This document shows positions 42,331-51,688 of a stretch of DNA of 64,000 bases, piece after piece. The DNA lies in the NCBI RefSeq assembly GCF_052116145.1, contig NZ_JBQKLQ010000003.1, positions 186,001-250,000 of the forward strand, read 5' to 3'. The DNA is from Fundicoccus sp052116145. Its GTDB lineage: Bacteria; Bacillota; Bacilli; Lactobacillales; Aerococcaceae. Both the position numbers and the translations under genes were made by a program. Each line of letters opens with the position of its first letter. Position 1 is the first letter of the stretch. The notes beneath the pieces were generated by a model. The model had not been told where the DNA came from. It did no database searches and saw only the letters and a program-made list of their open reading frames with translations.

Positions 42331-42372
42331 ATACAGGAAGATGCTGAGGACTTTGCCTGCATCTTCCTGTAT
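42331..42372. terminator. Terminator after mnmG
   Basis: ATACAGGAAGATGC (42331-42344) and GCATCTTCCTGTAT (42359-42372) are perfect complements around a 14-base loop, followed on the minus strand by TTTATTTA. Confidence 0.85.
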
Positions 42373-42385
42373 TCGTTAATTTTGT

Positions 42386-44290
42386 TTATTTATCTGTGAC
42401 ACGTGCAATTTTTCCTTGTTGGATATAGACGGATAGAATCGCGATATCTGAAGGATTCACTCCACTGATTCGACTGGCTTGAGCCAAGCTGTTTGGTTGA
42501 ATGAGTTTCAAACGTTCGCGGGCTTCGTTGGCGATACTGTCAATCGCATCATAGTCAATGTCTTGAGGAATTAATTTTTCTTCCATTGCTTTGACTTTAT
42601 CCACTCGTTGAATCGCTTTTTTAATATAACCATCGTACTTAATTTGAATCTCGACTTGTTCCGCAGCTTGTCGATCAAGTGGTGCATCTTCACGAGGTAA
42701 TAATTCTACTAAGTCTAAGTATTTGATTTCTGGACGTTTTAGTAAATCAACAGCTAAAATACCATCTTTAAGGGCTGTTGAATGCACTCTTGCGAATAAC
42801 TCTTCCAAACCAGGTGTCTTAGGCGTTAGGCGGACGTTTGATAAACGATTAATTTCTTCAGCTACCAGGTCTTTTTTGGCTTGATAGGCTGCATAACGTG
42901 TCTCGTCAATTAAACCTAATTCACGGCCCACTTCTGTTAGACGTAAGTCTGCATTATCATGTCTTAATAATAGACGATACTCTGCTCTTGATGTTAATAA
43001 ACGGTAAGGTTCTGTCGTTCCCTTAGTCACTAAGTCGTCAATCATCACACCAATATAACCTTCGCTACGTTTCATAATATAAGGCTCTTTGTCTTGGGCT
43101 TTCAACGCAGCATTAATACCTGCAATTAACCCTTGCCCTGCCGCTTCTTCATAACCACTTGTTCCGTTTAATTGGCCAGCTGTAAAGAGACCTGGAATTT
43201 CTTTGACTTCTAGCGTCAAACGTAATTGGTGTGGGACGACAACATCGTATTCAATCGCATAGCCAGGACGCATTAATTCCGCTCTTTCCATCCCTTTAAC
43301 TGAACGAATCATTTGAATTTGAACGTCTTCTGGTAAAGAAGTCGACAATCCTTGGACGTACATCTCTTTAGTTCCTAAACCTTCTGGTTCAATGAAAATT
43401 TGATGACGTGGTTTATCACTAAAGCGAACGATTTTATCTTCAATCGACGGGCAGTAACGCGCGCCGACACCTTCGACCATCCCACTAAACATTGGGGCAC
43501 GGTGTAAGTTTTCTTGAATAATTTCGTGTGTCCCTAGATTCGTATGCGTTAACCAGCAAGAGACACTATCTGAGCGGTAAGCTTCGTCTGGTGTTTGGTA
43601 TGAAAAATGATTCGGCTTAAGATCGCCAGGTTGTTCTTCCGTTGCGTCAAAATCCACAGTATCTTGATGAATTCTTGGCGGAGTTCCTGTTTTAAAGCGA
43701 ACTAGTTCGAGACCTAATTCCAATAAGTTTTCTGATAATTTAATGGATGGAATCGTGTTGTTTGGGCCTGATGAATAACTTAAATCACCAATTATAATTT
43801 TCCCACGTGAAGACGTTCCGGTCGTTAAGACTACCGATGTTGAACGATAAGTAGCACCAGTATTCGTAATCACACCGCGACATGTACCGTCTTCAATAAT
43901 TAATTGGTCAACTAAACCTTGTCTTAAGTCTAAATTGTCTGTTTGTTCCAAGACCTCTTTCATGCTCGTAGCATAAGCGTGTTTATCCGCTTGTGCTCGT
44001 AAGGCTTGAACAGCAGGTCCTTTTCCTGTGTTTAATAATCTCATTTGGATGTAGGTTTTATCGATATTACGACCCATTTCACCACCTAAAGCGTCGATTT
44101 CTCTTACGACAACTCCTTTTGCGGGTCCACCTACTGATGGATTACATGGCATAAAAGCCACCATCTCTAAGTTTAATGTAAGTAATAAGGTTTTACTGCC
44201 CATTCTAGCAGCTGCTAAAGCTGCCTCTGCTCCTGCATGCCCTGCTCCAACTACAATCACATCATAATTACCTGCTTCATAAGTTTGCAT
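42386..44290 (-). CDS. mnmG: tRNA uridine-34 modification enzyme MnmG
   Basis: The 634-residue FAD protein works with MnmE to place the carboxymethylaminomethyl group on wobble uridine of certain tRNAs. Visible are the FAD-binding VVGAGHAGAEAALAAARMG, MPCNPSVGGPAKG, MRLLNTGKGPAVQALRAQAD, TGTSSRGKIIIG, GARYCPSIEDKIVRF and GYIGVMIDDLVTKGT. Length is normal. AAAGGAATG precedes the start. A NUDIX gene lies between it and mnmE. Confidence 0.97.
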   Translation of the reverse strand: MQTYEAGNYDVIVVGAGHAGAEAALAAARMGSKTLLLTLNLEMVAFMPCNPSVGGPAKGVVVREIDALGGEMGRNIDKTYIQMRLLNTGKGPAVQALRAQADKHAYATSMKEVLEQTDNLDLRQGLVDQLIIEDGTCRGVITNTGATYRSTSVVLTTGTSSRGKIIIGDLSYSSGPNNTIPSIKLSENLLELGLELVRFKTGTPPRIHQDTVDFDATEEQPGDLKPNHFSYQTPDEAYRSDSVSCWLTHTNLGTHEIIQENLHRAPMFSGMVEGVGARYCPSIEDKIVRFSDKPRHQIFIEPEGLGTKEMYVQGLSTSLPEDVQIQMIRSVKGMERAELMRPGYAIEYDVVVPHQLRLTLEVKEIPGLFTAGQLNGTSGYEEAAGQGLIAGINAALKAQDKEPYIMKRSEGYIGVMIDDLVTKGTTEPYRLLTSRAEYRLLLRHDNADLRLTEVGRELGLIDETRYAAYQAKKDLVAEEINRLSNVRLTPKTPGLEELFARVHSTALKDGILAVDLLKRPEIKYLDLVELLPREDAPLDRQAAEQVEIQIKYDGYIKKAIQRVDKVKAMEEKLIPQDIDYDAIDSIANEARERLKLIQPNSLAQASRISGVNPSDIAILSVYIQQGKIARVTDK

Positions 44291-44310
44291 TGTTTCATTC
44301 CTTTCGTTCT

Positions 44311-44784
44311 TTAGTAAAATTTAACGGATTCATCTGTTAATTTGTCATCAACATAGGTAAACTGTGCTGAAAAGAAGGGTTCATCGTTTAGTATCCATTT
44401 CAAGAAATTGTAGTCACCTTCCCAAGTTGGCTTGTTTAACACTTGATCGTAATCGACCCACTCCAAAGTGCCTTCATCACAATCTGCGATTAATTCTCCT
44501 TCGAATTCCGTCACTCGATAAACGAAACTATACCAATCTTGCCCATCTTGAGTGAAATTTGGAAAAGTTATAAAACCTTTTAGATCTAGCGCTTTAGCTG
44601 TCAAACCCGTTTCTTCTTTGATTTCTCGAATCGCACAAGCTTCTGGTGTTTCACCTGCTTCAAATTTGCCTCCCACACTGACCCATTTTCCTTCATGGAT
44701 ATCATTTGCCTTTTTATTGCGATGTAAAAGTAAAAATTGAGAGCCATTATCGAGATAGCAGATGGTTGATAGTTTCATATTCAT
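44311..44784 (-). CDS. NUDIX hydrolase (8-oxo-dGTPase-like)
   Basis: The 157-residue protein has a complete NUDIX box, GKFEAGETPEACAIREIKEE followed by TGL, preceded by LLLHRNKKANDIHEGKWVSVGG. This is the MutT-like class that cleaves nucleoside triphosphates or related compounds. It lies 20 bases upstream of mnmG and 28 bases downstream of mnmE in one apparent operon, where most relatives have the two tRNA-modification genes side by side. The substrate is unknown. Confidence 0.9.
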   Translation of the reverse strand: MNMKLSTICYLDNGSQFLLLHRNKKANDIHEGKWVSVGGKFEAGETPEACAIREIKEETGLTAKALDLKGFITFPNFTQDGQDWYSFVYRVTEFEGELIADCDEGTLEWVDYDQVLNKPTWEGDYNFLKWILNDEPFFSAQFTYVDDKLTDESVKFY

Positions 44785-44812
44785 TCTTTCATCATCCTTT
44801 GTCTTTAACGAT

Positions 44813-46195
44813 TTATTTACCTAAACAGAATTGACTAAATAGCTTGTCTAATAATTCATCTTGGACACTTTCCCCCGTAATTTCTCCAAGTAAGTCCCAA
44901 GCTTTAGTAAAATCAATTTGAATTAAATCAACTGGAATACTTAACTCAGTCGCTTCCACAACTTCATCCAAGGAATCAATCGCTTGTTGGAGTAGAGAGG
45001 TATGACGAGTGTTCAATAAATAGTTAATATCGCCTGATTGGATAGCTCCTGAAAAGAATCTTTGTTCGATTTGTTGTTCTAATAAATCTAAGCCTGATTC
45101 ATTCAACATAGACGTTGTAATCAATTCATCTTCTTTAACACCGTAAGGCGCCAGTGTCTCTCGTGTCAATACCGGCGCTAAGTCTTGCTTGTTCATCAGA
45201 ATAATTCGGTTCTGATTTTTAGTCGCTTCAAGTAACTCAATATCGACTGTTTGAAGGTCCTCTGATTGATTTAAGACTAAGATGATCAAATCAGCTTTTT
45301 CCATTGCTGCTCGACTCTTTTCAACACCGATTTGTTCGACCACTTCGTCTGTTTGACGAATTCCGGCCGTATCGATTAATTTCAAGGGAACGCCTCGAAC
45401 GTTGACGTATTCTTCAATCGTATCACGAGTCGTTCCAGCAATTTCAGTGACGATGGCTTTTTCCATTCCTGTTAGAATATTTAACAAGCTTGATTTACCA
45501 ACATTTGGTCGACCAATAATGGCGGTGTTAATTCCTTCGCGGAAAACCTTGCCGTGTTGTGCTTGATGAAGGATTTTTCCGATTTCTCCCTTGACTGAAC
45601 GAGCGGTTTCATTCAATTGACGTGAAGACAATTCTTCAACATCATCGTACTCGGGATAATCAATCGTTACTTCAACTTGAGCAAGTGTTTGTAGCATTTC
45701 ATGACGAAGACTCGTAATCTTACGCGATAAACTTCCTTGAAGTTGATTAACCGATGCTTCCATCGCTTTTGCTGTTTTGGCTTGGATTAAATCCATTGTT
45801 GCTTCTGCTTGAGATAGATCAATTCGTCCATTCAAGAAAGCACGTTTAGAAAATTCGCCTGGTTCCGCTAAGCGTGCACCTGCTAATAACACCATTTCTA
45901 ATACTCGTTGAACCGCCACGATCCCACCATGACAGTTAATTTCAATAATATCTTCACGAGTGAAAGAACGCGGACCTCGCATCACGCTCAGCATGACTTC
46001 ATCGACTGTTTGTCCAGTTCTTGGGTTAATCACATGCCCATAATGAATGGTATGACTAGGTACCTTTGTTAAATCTTTTCCTTTGAACACCAGATTTGCG
46101 AACTCAATCGCTTCTTCACCACTTAAACGTACAATGCCAATTGCACCTTCTCCTAGGGCAGTTGATATTGCAGCAATCGTATCTGCTTGATACAT
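44813..46195 (-). CDS. mnmE: tRNA modification GTPase MnmE
   Basis: The 460-residue GTPase has the N-terminal folate-binding domain (DTIAAISTALGEGAIGIVRL, CHGGIVAVQRVLE, GEFSKRAFLNGRIDLSQAEA), the G domain inserted in a helical region (GRPNVGKSSLLNILTG, DTAGIRQTDEVVE, MNKQDLAP), and the C-terminal FCLGK motif with its cysteine. It pairs with MnmG. It appears to start its own transcript, with a promoter and an intervening terminator-like hairpin upstream. Confidence 0.96.
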   Translation of the reverse strand: MYQADTIAAISTALGEGAIGIVRLSGEEAIEFANLVFKGKDLTKVPSHTIHYGHVINPRTGQTVDEVMLSVMRGPRSFTREDIIEINCHGGIVAVQRVLEMVLLAGARLAEPGEFSKRAFLNGRIDLSQAEATMDLIQAKTAKAMEASVNQLQGSLSRKITSLRHEMLQTLAQVEVTIDYPEYDDVEELSSRQLNETARSVKGEIGKILHQAQHGKVFREGINTAIIGRPNVGKSSLLNILTGMEKAIVTEIAGTTRDTIEEYVNVRGVPLKLIDTAGIRQTDEVVEQIGVEKSRAAMEKADLIILVLNQSEDLQTVDIELLEATKNQNRIILMNKQDLAPVLTRETLAPYGVKEDELITTSMLNESGLDLLEQQIEQRFFSGAIQSGDINYLLNTRHTSLLQQAIDSLDEVVEATELSIPVDLIQIDFTKAWDLLGEITGESVQDELLDKLFSQFCLGK

Positions 46196-46235
46196 TTGAC
46201 CGGCTCCTTCCTAATTTGAGTCTATTTATGTCCAC

Positions 46236-46288
46236 AAAAAAAGTGCCTAAATTAACCCCTGTCTAGTTTAGGAGTTAATTAGCACTTT
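46236..46288 (-). terminator. Terminator-like hairpin in the mnmE leader
   Basis: On the minus strand AAAGTGC-TAA-TTAACTCC pairs with GGGGTTAA-TTA-GCACTTT, about 18 pairs with two single-base bulges, followed by seven T. It lies between the likely mnmE promoter and the mnmE start. No minus-strand gene ends upstream of it, so it looks like a leader attenuator. Confidence 0.7.
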
Positions 46289-46314
46289 GACTGCTTATAT
46301 TCATTTCGATATGC

Positions 46315-46344
46315 ATTATAACAAACCTATCCAAAGAAAAGCAA
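46315..46344 (-). promoter_or_regulatory. Likely mnmE promoter
   Basis: On the minus strand TTGCTT (46339-46344) and a perfect TATAAT (46315-46320) are 18 bases apart. The expected start, near 46308, lies about 20 bases before the leader hairpin. Confidence 0.65.
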
Positions 46345-46443
46345 CTGCTCGAAAGACAGTTATGAAAAACTTAGTCTTTTGAAATTGATTTACATACCAT
46401 CTCTATAGGATTCGTGGTAAAATAGGCTTCGAGAGGTGTTAAA

Positions 46444-47166
46444 ATGAACAAGTTTGAAAGAATCTACTTAGATATTGAACAAAAAATTAAAGCAGGTGAC
46501 TATCCAATTGGTAGCTTGATTCCTAGTGAACATGAGCTAGCCAAAAATTATAATGTCTCCCGTGAAACAATTCGGAAGGCACAAAAGTTATTACTAGAAA
46601 ATGGTTTTATCCAGAAAAAACAAGGACGTGGTTCCATTGTGTTGGATTATCATCGTTTTTCTTTACCTATTAGTGGTTTAGTCAGCTATAAAGAGCTACA
46701 AGTTGAACAGAATATCACATCAATTACTCGTTTAATTACAAATGAGCAAATTCCTGTGCCGGATTTTCTAATTGGACAAAATGGTGTTACAGCTGATGAA
46801 CGGTTCATTCATCTTGTAAGAACACGTGAAATGAATAATGAAGTCATGATTATCGATGAAGATTATATTCGTTGTTCTGTCATCAATCATGTACCAATGG
46901 AAGCCGCAAAGGATTCTATTTACGAGTATTTTGAAAATGAATTATCTTTAACGATTGGCTATGCAACTAAAGAATTTGTCGCTGAAAAAGCCAGTCCGCT
47001 AGATATCGAATTAATGCATTTAGATCCGATGGACTATATCATCAGCGTTAGCAGCAATGTATTTTTAGAAGATACTACCTTCTTTCAATACACAGTCTCG
47101 CATCATCGCCTCGAGAAATTCCAGTTCTCTGAATTTGCTCGTCGCAAACCTAGATTAAATAATTAA
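46444..47166 (+). CDS. treR: Trehalose operon repressor (GntR family)
   Basis: The 240-residue protein has a GntR winged helix (AGDYPIGSLIPSEHELAKNY followed by NVSRETIRKAQKLL, then GFIQKKQGRGSIVLDYHRFS) and a UTRA ligand domain with PISGLVSYKELQVEQNI. This is the TreR pattern; in Bacillus and relatives it represses treP-treC until trehalose-6-phosphate binds. The treP-treC operon lies 2.8 kb downstream on the opposite strand with a matching palindrome. The gene is on the plus strand of the left arm, thus head-on to replication. Confidence 0.85.
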   Translation: MNKFERIYLDIEQKIKAGDYPIGSLIPSEHELAKNYNVSRETIRKAQKLLLENGFIQKKQGRGSIVLDYHRFSLPISGLVSYKELQVEQNITSITRLITNEQIPVPDFLIGQNGVTADERFIHLVRTREMNNEVMIIDEDYIRCSVINHVPMEAAKDSIYEYFENELSLTIGYATKEFVAEKASPLDIELMHLDPMDYIISVSSNVFLEDTTFFQYTVSHHRLEKFQFSEFARRKPRLNN

Positions 47167-47172
47167 ATAAAT

Positions 47173-47212
47173 AACCTGTTCTCTTACATTCATCATGTAA
47201 AAGAACAGGTTG
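47173..47212. terminator. Bidirectional terminator between treR and the GerMN lipoprotein gene
   Basis: AACCTGTTCT pairs with AGAACAGGTT, extended by TTACA/TGTAA, with T-rich or A-rich flanks on both sides. Confidence 0.85.
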
Positions 47213-47222
47213 TTTGCTTGGC

Positions 47223-48425
47223 TTAATTTGCTAGCCAGCTTGCATCAACTTCATAAACACCTTTCGGTGGATACGGCAAGGTGTCTGGTAAAAGCCCATT
47301 GTTATTGACAGTTAAACGAACTTGAGTCACGTCTAAAAACTGACCGATTGTCGTGACAATCGCTGGAATCACACCTGCTTCTTTACTATGGTGTTGATTG
47401 AAAGCAGAAACGACTCCACTCGAGAAATCAATTGTCGCTATCCCAGTTTCATCGACACTAATACTGTTGATAACAATATCGTCAGTAATCCATCCTTGTT
47501 CATTGAACAATCTTTGGAAAGCGCGTGCCATCGTGTCATTCGTCTGAAAGGCAAATGACACTTTCTCAAGTGCTAAGAGTGAGTTTTCATCCGTTTGAGG
47601 CTGAGCAATGCTTTGGTTAACGATCATCATGACTTGATGTGCCTTTGATGTTATTTGCCAAAAATCTTCTGCTTCAGTGGCTTCAGTCGATGTGACATAG
47701 CGAGTGCCTATTAAGCCATCTTCTGCTGCGTAATATTGTCTTAAATCATAATCCTCAAATTGAGTCGATGTTTCGATAACTTGAGTAAAAGTAAGTTCAC
47801 CCAAAGTCACTTCTTCATATAGTCCTAAAATTTCACTTTGATGGGTACCATCATATGACCAAGTCGTGCCAACCGTTAAAGGCGCACTCAATAAAGTCAT
47901 CACATTATCAGCAGTCTGTTGGCCTGTCTCTAGCATATTCTCAAATAAAGCGATATTCTCCTGGCGTAGTGTCATTTGAATCTGTGCTTCGTCCCATCGG
48001 TAAGCACTCACGAAAGTGTCTGCGCCGACGATTTCTCGTACTTGCATCACACGATTGGCTTCATCGAAGTAATCAACATAAGTTGTATACATCCCAGTCA
48101 CATTGTTAAATTGCTTCAATTGATAGGGATAAAACGGTAGGTAATTGCTTAGATCCAAGACTGTCTCGTCAGGCAAACGTGTCCAACTAGACGGATCAAT
48201 CGTACTCGCCATAGACTGATTGACATCAGCCACAGTTTCTTCCTGCTGGCTTTGGCTAGGTGATGCTTCTGTGTGTGGTTCGTCAACTCTTACTTGCGAC
48301 TGCTGGCGCTTTTCTTCAAGTTTAGCTTGATTTTCCTCGCTTAATTTAATCATCGGTTCACTACTACAACCGCTGAGCAAGATGAATAAGCTTATTAATA
48401 ACCATTTAATACTGGATTTCATCAT
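47223..48425 (-). CDS. Lipoprotein with GerMN domain
   Basis: The 400-residue protein has a lipoprotein signal (lipobox LLSGC), a Gln/Glu-rich linker (residues 28-75), a middle beta-rich domain of unknown type (about 90-280), and a C-terminal GerMN-like domain with a typical block GIATIDFSSGVVSAFNQ and VTQVRLTVNNNG. GerMN domains occur in sporulation and cell-wall proteins; this organism shows no sporulation genes here, so a wall-associated role is more likely. It may be read through from brnQ, 92 bases upstream. Confidence 0.8.
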   Translation of the reverse strand: MMKSSIKWLLISLFILLSGCSSEPMIKLSEENQAKLEEKRQQSQVRVDEPHTEASPSQSQQEETVADVNQSMASTIDPSSWTRLPDETVLDLSNYLPFYPYQLKQFNNVTGMYTTYVDYFDEANRVMQVREIVGADTFVSAYRWDEAQIQMTLRQENIALFENMLETGQQTADNVMTLLSAPLTVGTTWSYDGTHQSEILGLYEEVTLGELTFTQVIETSTQFEDYDLRQYYAAEDGLIGTRYVTSTEATEAEDFWQITSKAHQVMMIVNQSIAQPQTDENSLLALEKVSFAFQTNDTMARAFQRLFNEQGWITDDIVINSISVDETGIATIDFSSGVVSAFNQHHSKEAGVIPAIVTTIGQFLDVTQVRLTVNNNGLLPDTLPYPPKGVYEVDASWLAN

Positions 48426-48517
48426 AATCAGTTCGTCTCCTCAAAATAAATACACCACATTATACCATAGATTAGAATAGCCTTGTGAACTTATTCTTCT
48501 TGATTTAAGCGACTAAT

Positions 48518-49840
48518 TTAAGCCATTTTATTTCTTCTTTTAATGAAATACTCAAACAGTGAACAAATAACCAGTAAAATCAGAAAAGGTACTAACCAAC
48601 CTAATTGTTGCTTATATAAAGGCAAGTAGGTGTTAAAAGCTTGTGTCATACCCGGCACAAAAATTCTAGCTGATTCTAAAGCCGTAATGCCACTTATCAC
48701 TGCCACTGTATAAATCACTAACTGGTAAGTCTGACGACTATAGTTAAACCATTGACGCGTCAACTCCATCACAATCAAGACAATAGCTGCCGGATAAATA
48801 AAGATTAATACTGGTACTGAAATCTTTAGGATAGTATTCAAACCAAAGTTAGCGGTAATAAAGCTCCAGATGACGAAAATCGCTAAGAAACCCTTATAGC
48901 TAAAACGTGGAAATAGTAGCGTAAAGTACTCTGATAAAGAAGTTAATAAACCAACGCACGTATTCAAACACGCTAAACTAAAAATAAAGGTTAAAAGAAT
49001 CGCGCCCGGCAGGCCGATTGCCATCACGGTCGAATTCAATAGGATTTGCGCCCCATTAATCGTGTCTGGGAACTGGGCACTTGTCGTATGTCCAATTGAC
49101 GTTAAAAGCCAATAGATTAAGCCAAGAAATAAACCAGCAGTAATTCCAGCACCAATCGTTGTCTTTTGCATTTGTGTCGGTGTCATATTATACCTCTGCA
49201 AGGTATTGGCAACGACCAAACCAAAGACGAGTGCTGCTAAAGTGTCCATCGTATCATAACCGGCTAAGAAGCCACCAATATAAGCATTATGTTGATAGCG
49301 TCCCGTTACTTGGGCTGAACTACTCGTATCCATTTGCATAATAAAAATAAACATCAAAACTATTAATATCATTAAACTTGGTGTGGTAATTCGCCCCATT
49401 CGGCTCATTAATTTACTTGGATTCAAGCATAACCAATAAGCAAGCGCAAAAAAAAGAGCCGTATAAATTAAACGGGGGATTAATTGGCTCGCATCCGCCG
49501 GTAAATATGGCGTCACGATTAATTCAAACGGTGTACTCCCCGCACGAGGAATTGCTAGCCCCGGTCCAATCGCTAAATAGGTTGCGATCGTAAAGACGTA
49601 AGCAAACCTCTTATCCACACGAGCAGCTAATTTTTGAATCCCTCCAGATTTGGCGATTGACGCAACCCCTAGAACAGGTAGCAAAATGGCGGTCGTGACA
49701 AAGCCTGCCCATGCGATCCAAACAGCGGCGCCTGCTTCTTTACCTAGTAACGGTGGAAAAATTAAGTTTCCAGCCCCGAAAAACATCCCAAAAAGCATGA
49801 CTGAAATGGTAATAAAATGATTTAATCTAAATTTCTTCAT
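48518..49840 (-). CDS. brnQ: Branched-chain amino acid symporter BrnQ (LIV-II)
   Basis: The 440-residue protein has about 12 membrane helices and the BrnQ blocks FGMFFGAGNLIFPPLLGKEA, GYDTMDTLAALVFGLVVANT and NTCVGLLTSLSEYFTLLFPR. It imports leucine, isoleucine and valine with sodium or protons. I chose the ATG at 49840 with AAGGGGGTG upstream; 32 earlier open codons have no site. It lies between treC and the GerMN lipoprotein gene. Confidence 0.93.
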   Translation of the reverse strand: MKKFRLNHFITISVMLFGMFFGAGNLIFPPLLGKEAGAAVWIAWAGFVTTAILLPVLGVASIAKSGGIQKLAARVDKRFAYVFTIATYLAIGPGLAIPRAGSTPFELIVTPYLPADASQLIPRLIYTALFFALAYWLCLNPSKLMSRMGRITTPSLMILIVLMFIFIMQMDTSSSAQVTGRYQHNAYIGGFLAGYDTMDTLAALVFGLVVANTLQRYNMTPTQMQKTTIGAGITAGLFLGLIYWLLTSIGHTTSAQFPDTINGAQILLNSTVMAIGLPGAILLTFIFSLACLNTCVGLLTSLSEYFTLLFPRFSYKGFLAIFVIWSFITANFGLNTILKISVPVLIFIYPAAIVLIVMELTRQWFNYSRQTYQLVIYTVAVISGITALESARIFVPGMTQAFNTYLPLYKQQLGWLVPFLILLVICSLFEYFIKRRNKMA

Positions 49841-49942
49841 ACTAATCGACACCCCCTTAAAAGTATTTCTTATTATACATGTATTCTTACTAGATATCAG
49901 TAACATTTCTTGAAAAAATAAAAACAGTCCTGGCAAATAGAT

Positions 49943-49975
49943 AAAGGACTCCGTTCTTGTGGACGGAGCCCTTTA
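49943..49975 (-). terminator. Terminator of treC
   Basis: CTCCGT and ACGGAG pair, extended by AAAGG/CCTTT with one mismatch. A T-rich tract follows on the minus strand. Confidence 0.75.
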
Positions 49976-50008
49976 TCAGCCAAAGACTGTGGTTAAATCT
50001 AATCTGAC

Positions 50009-51667
50009 TTATTCGAATAAAAAGGCAACTGTTTCAAATGGACCAAACGTTAATTCGTCTGACACATTCTCTAGCGAACCATTACCAATTAACTTGCTTG
50101 CTGAACGTTCTTTAAATTCTTCTGGTAAAGAAACTGTGACAGCTTCTTTATAGAAGTTGCTCATAACAAGTAATTGTTGACCTTGCCACTCACGTACGTA
50201 AGCCATTAATTGAGGATGATCTAACAATAAACCACGATAAGTACCTGATGAAATCACATCGTACTCTTTACGTAAAGAAATTAACTTCTGATAATATGGA
50301 AAAATACGACCATTAGTTAATTCATTTTTTACGTTGATCTGCAGATAGTTATCCGACACATCTAGCCAGGGTGTGCCTGTTGTAAATCCTGCATGCTCTG
50401 AGTCATCCCATTGCATAGGTGTTCGACCATTATCACGTGATTTTGCTAAAATAATCTCAAACGCTTCCTCTTCAGAATAGCCTTTCTCTAGCATAATTCG
50501 ATAGTTATTATGTGTTTCAATATCATTATACTGATCAATAGACGTGTAAGCTGGATTGGTCATCCCAATTTCTTCACCTTGATAAATATAAGGTGTTCCT
50601 CTTAAGAACTGAATCGTTTGACCTAACATCGTTTGAGTTTCATAAGGGAAATTTTCGACGTCTCCGAAACGACTGTTAGCACGAGGTTGATCATGGTTGT
50701 TTAAGAATAAAGCATTCCAACCATTACCATCTGACATCCCTGTTTGCCATTCGTTTAGAATCGTTTTCAGTTCGATGAAATCAAACGCTGGCTTACTCCA
50801 TTTTTCTCCATTTTCATAATCCACTTTGAGATGATGGAAATTAAAAATCATCGATAGTTCTTTCTCTTCAGGATTCGTATACTTCACACCATTTTCAACT
50901 GTTGTAGATGACATTTCACCCACTGTAATAAAACCTTCTCTTTGTCCAAAAGTTGCTTCATTCATTTCTTGAATCCATTCATGAACAATCGGTGTATCCG
51001 TATAAAGAGACTTCTCTTGTGTACTATTGGGTGCTTCACTGTCAACGAGCTCTTGGGATTTTCCAATAACGTTTAACACATCAAATCGGAAACCTTTGAC
51101 TCCTTTTTCTGACCAAAAATTAACAATTTTATGAAGTTCTTTTCTCACTTCAGGGTTATGCCAATTTAAGTCAGCTTGTGTCACATCATATAAATGTAAA
51201 TAATATAAATCTGTGTCAGCAAAAGGCTCCCAAGCAGGACCACCAAACTTAGAGTCCCAATTTGTTGGCAAGTTGCCATTTGCTTGAGCAGGTCTTAAAT
51301 AATAAAAATCTTGATAATACTTATCGCCTGCTAAGGCTTTTTGGAACCACTCATGTTCTGTTGATGTATGGTTTAACACCATATCCATCATAATATCAAT
51401 TTTTCGCTTTGAAGCTTGCGCAACTAAGCGTTCGAAATCCTCCATTGTTCCAAAAACTGGATCAATAGCGACATAGTCACTGACGTCATAACCGTTATCA
51501 TTTTGAGGTGATGGATAAAATGGATTCATCCAAATCATATCTATCCCCAGTTCGACTAAATAATCTAATTTTTCAATGACACCTTTTAAATCACCTAAAC
51601 CATTACCATCCGTGTCATTAAAGGATCTTGTATATAGTTGGTAGATGACTTTCTTTGCTAATTCCAT
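50009..51667 (-). CDS. treC: Trehalose-6-phosphate hydrolase
   Basis: The 552-residue GH13 enzyme splits trehalose-6-phosphate to glucose and glucose-6-phosphate. It has the GH13 blocks ELGIDMIWMNPFYPSPQNDN, MDMVLNHTSTEHEWF, GFRFDVLNVIG (nucleophile Asp), ITVGEMSSTT (acid Glu) and FLNNHDQPRANSRFG (third Asp). Other oligo-1,6-glucosidases share these; the tie to trehalose rests on the adjacent PTS gene and TreR-type operator. It follows treP by 21 bases. Confidence 0.92.
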   Translation of the reverse strand: MELAKKVIYQLYTRSFNDTDGNGLGDLKGVIEKLDYLVELGIDMIWMNPFYPSPQNDNGYDVSDYVAIDPVFGTMEDFERLVAQASKRKIDIMMDMVLNHTSTEHEWFQKALAGDKYYQDFYYLRPAQANGNLPTNWDSKFGGPAWEPFADTDLYYLHLYDVTQADLNWHNPEVRKELHKIVNFWSEKGVKGFRFDVLNVIGKSQELVDSEAPNSTQEKSLYTDTPIVHEWIQEMNEATFGQREGFITVGEMSSTTVENGVKYTNPEEKELSMIFNFHHLKVDYENGEKWSKPAFDFIELKTILNEWQTGMSDGNGWNALFLNNHDQPRANSRFGDVENFPYETQTMLGQTIQFLRGTPYIYQGEEIGMTNPAYTSIDQYNDIETHNNYRIMLEKGYSEEEAFEIILAKSRDNGRTPMQWDDSEHAGFTTGTPWLDVSDNYLQINVKNELTNGRIFPYYQKLISLRKEYDVISSGTYRGLLLDHPQLMAYVREWQGQQLLVMSNFYKEAVTVSLPEEFKERSASKLIGNGSLENVSDELTFGPFETVAFLFE

Positions 51668-51688
51668 AGCTAGAAACCCTCCAAACCA

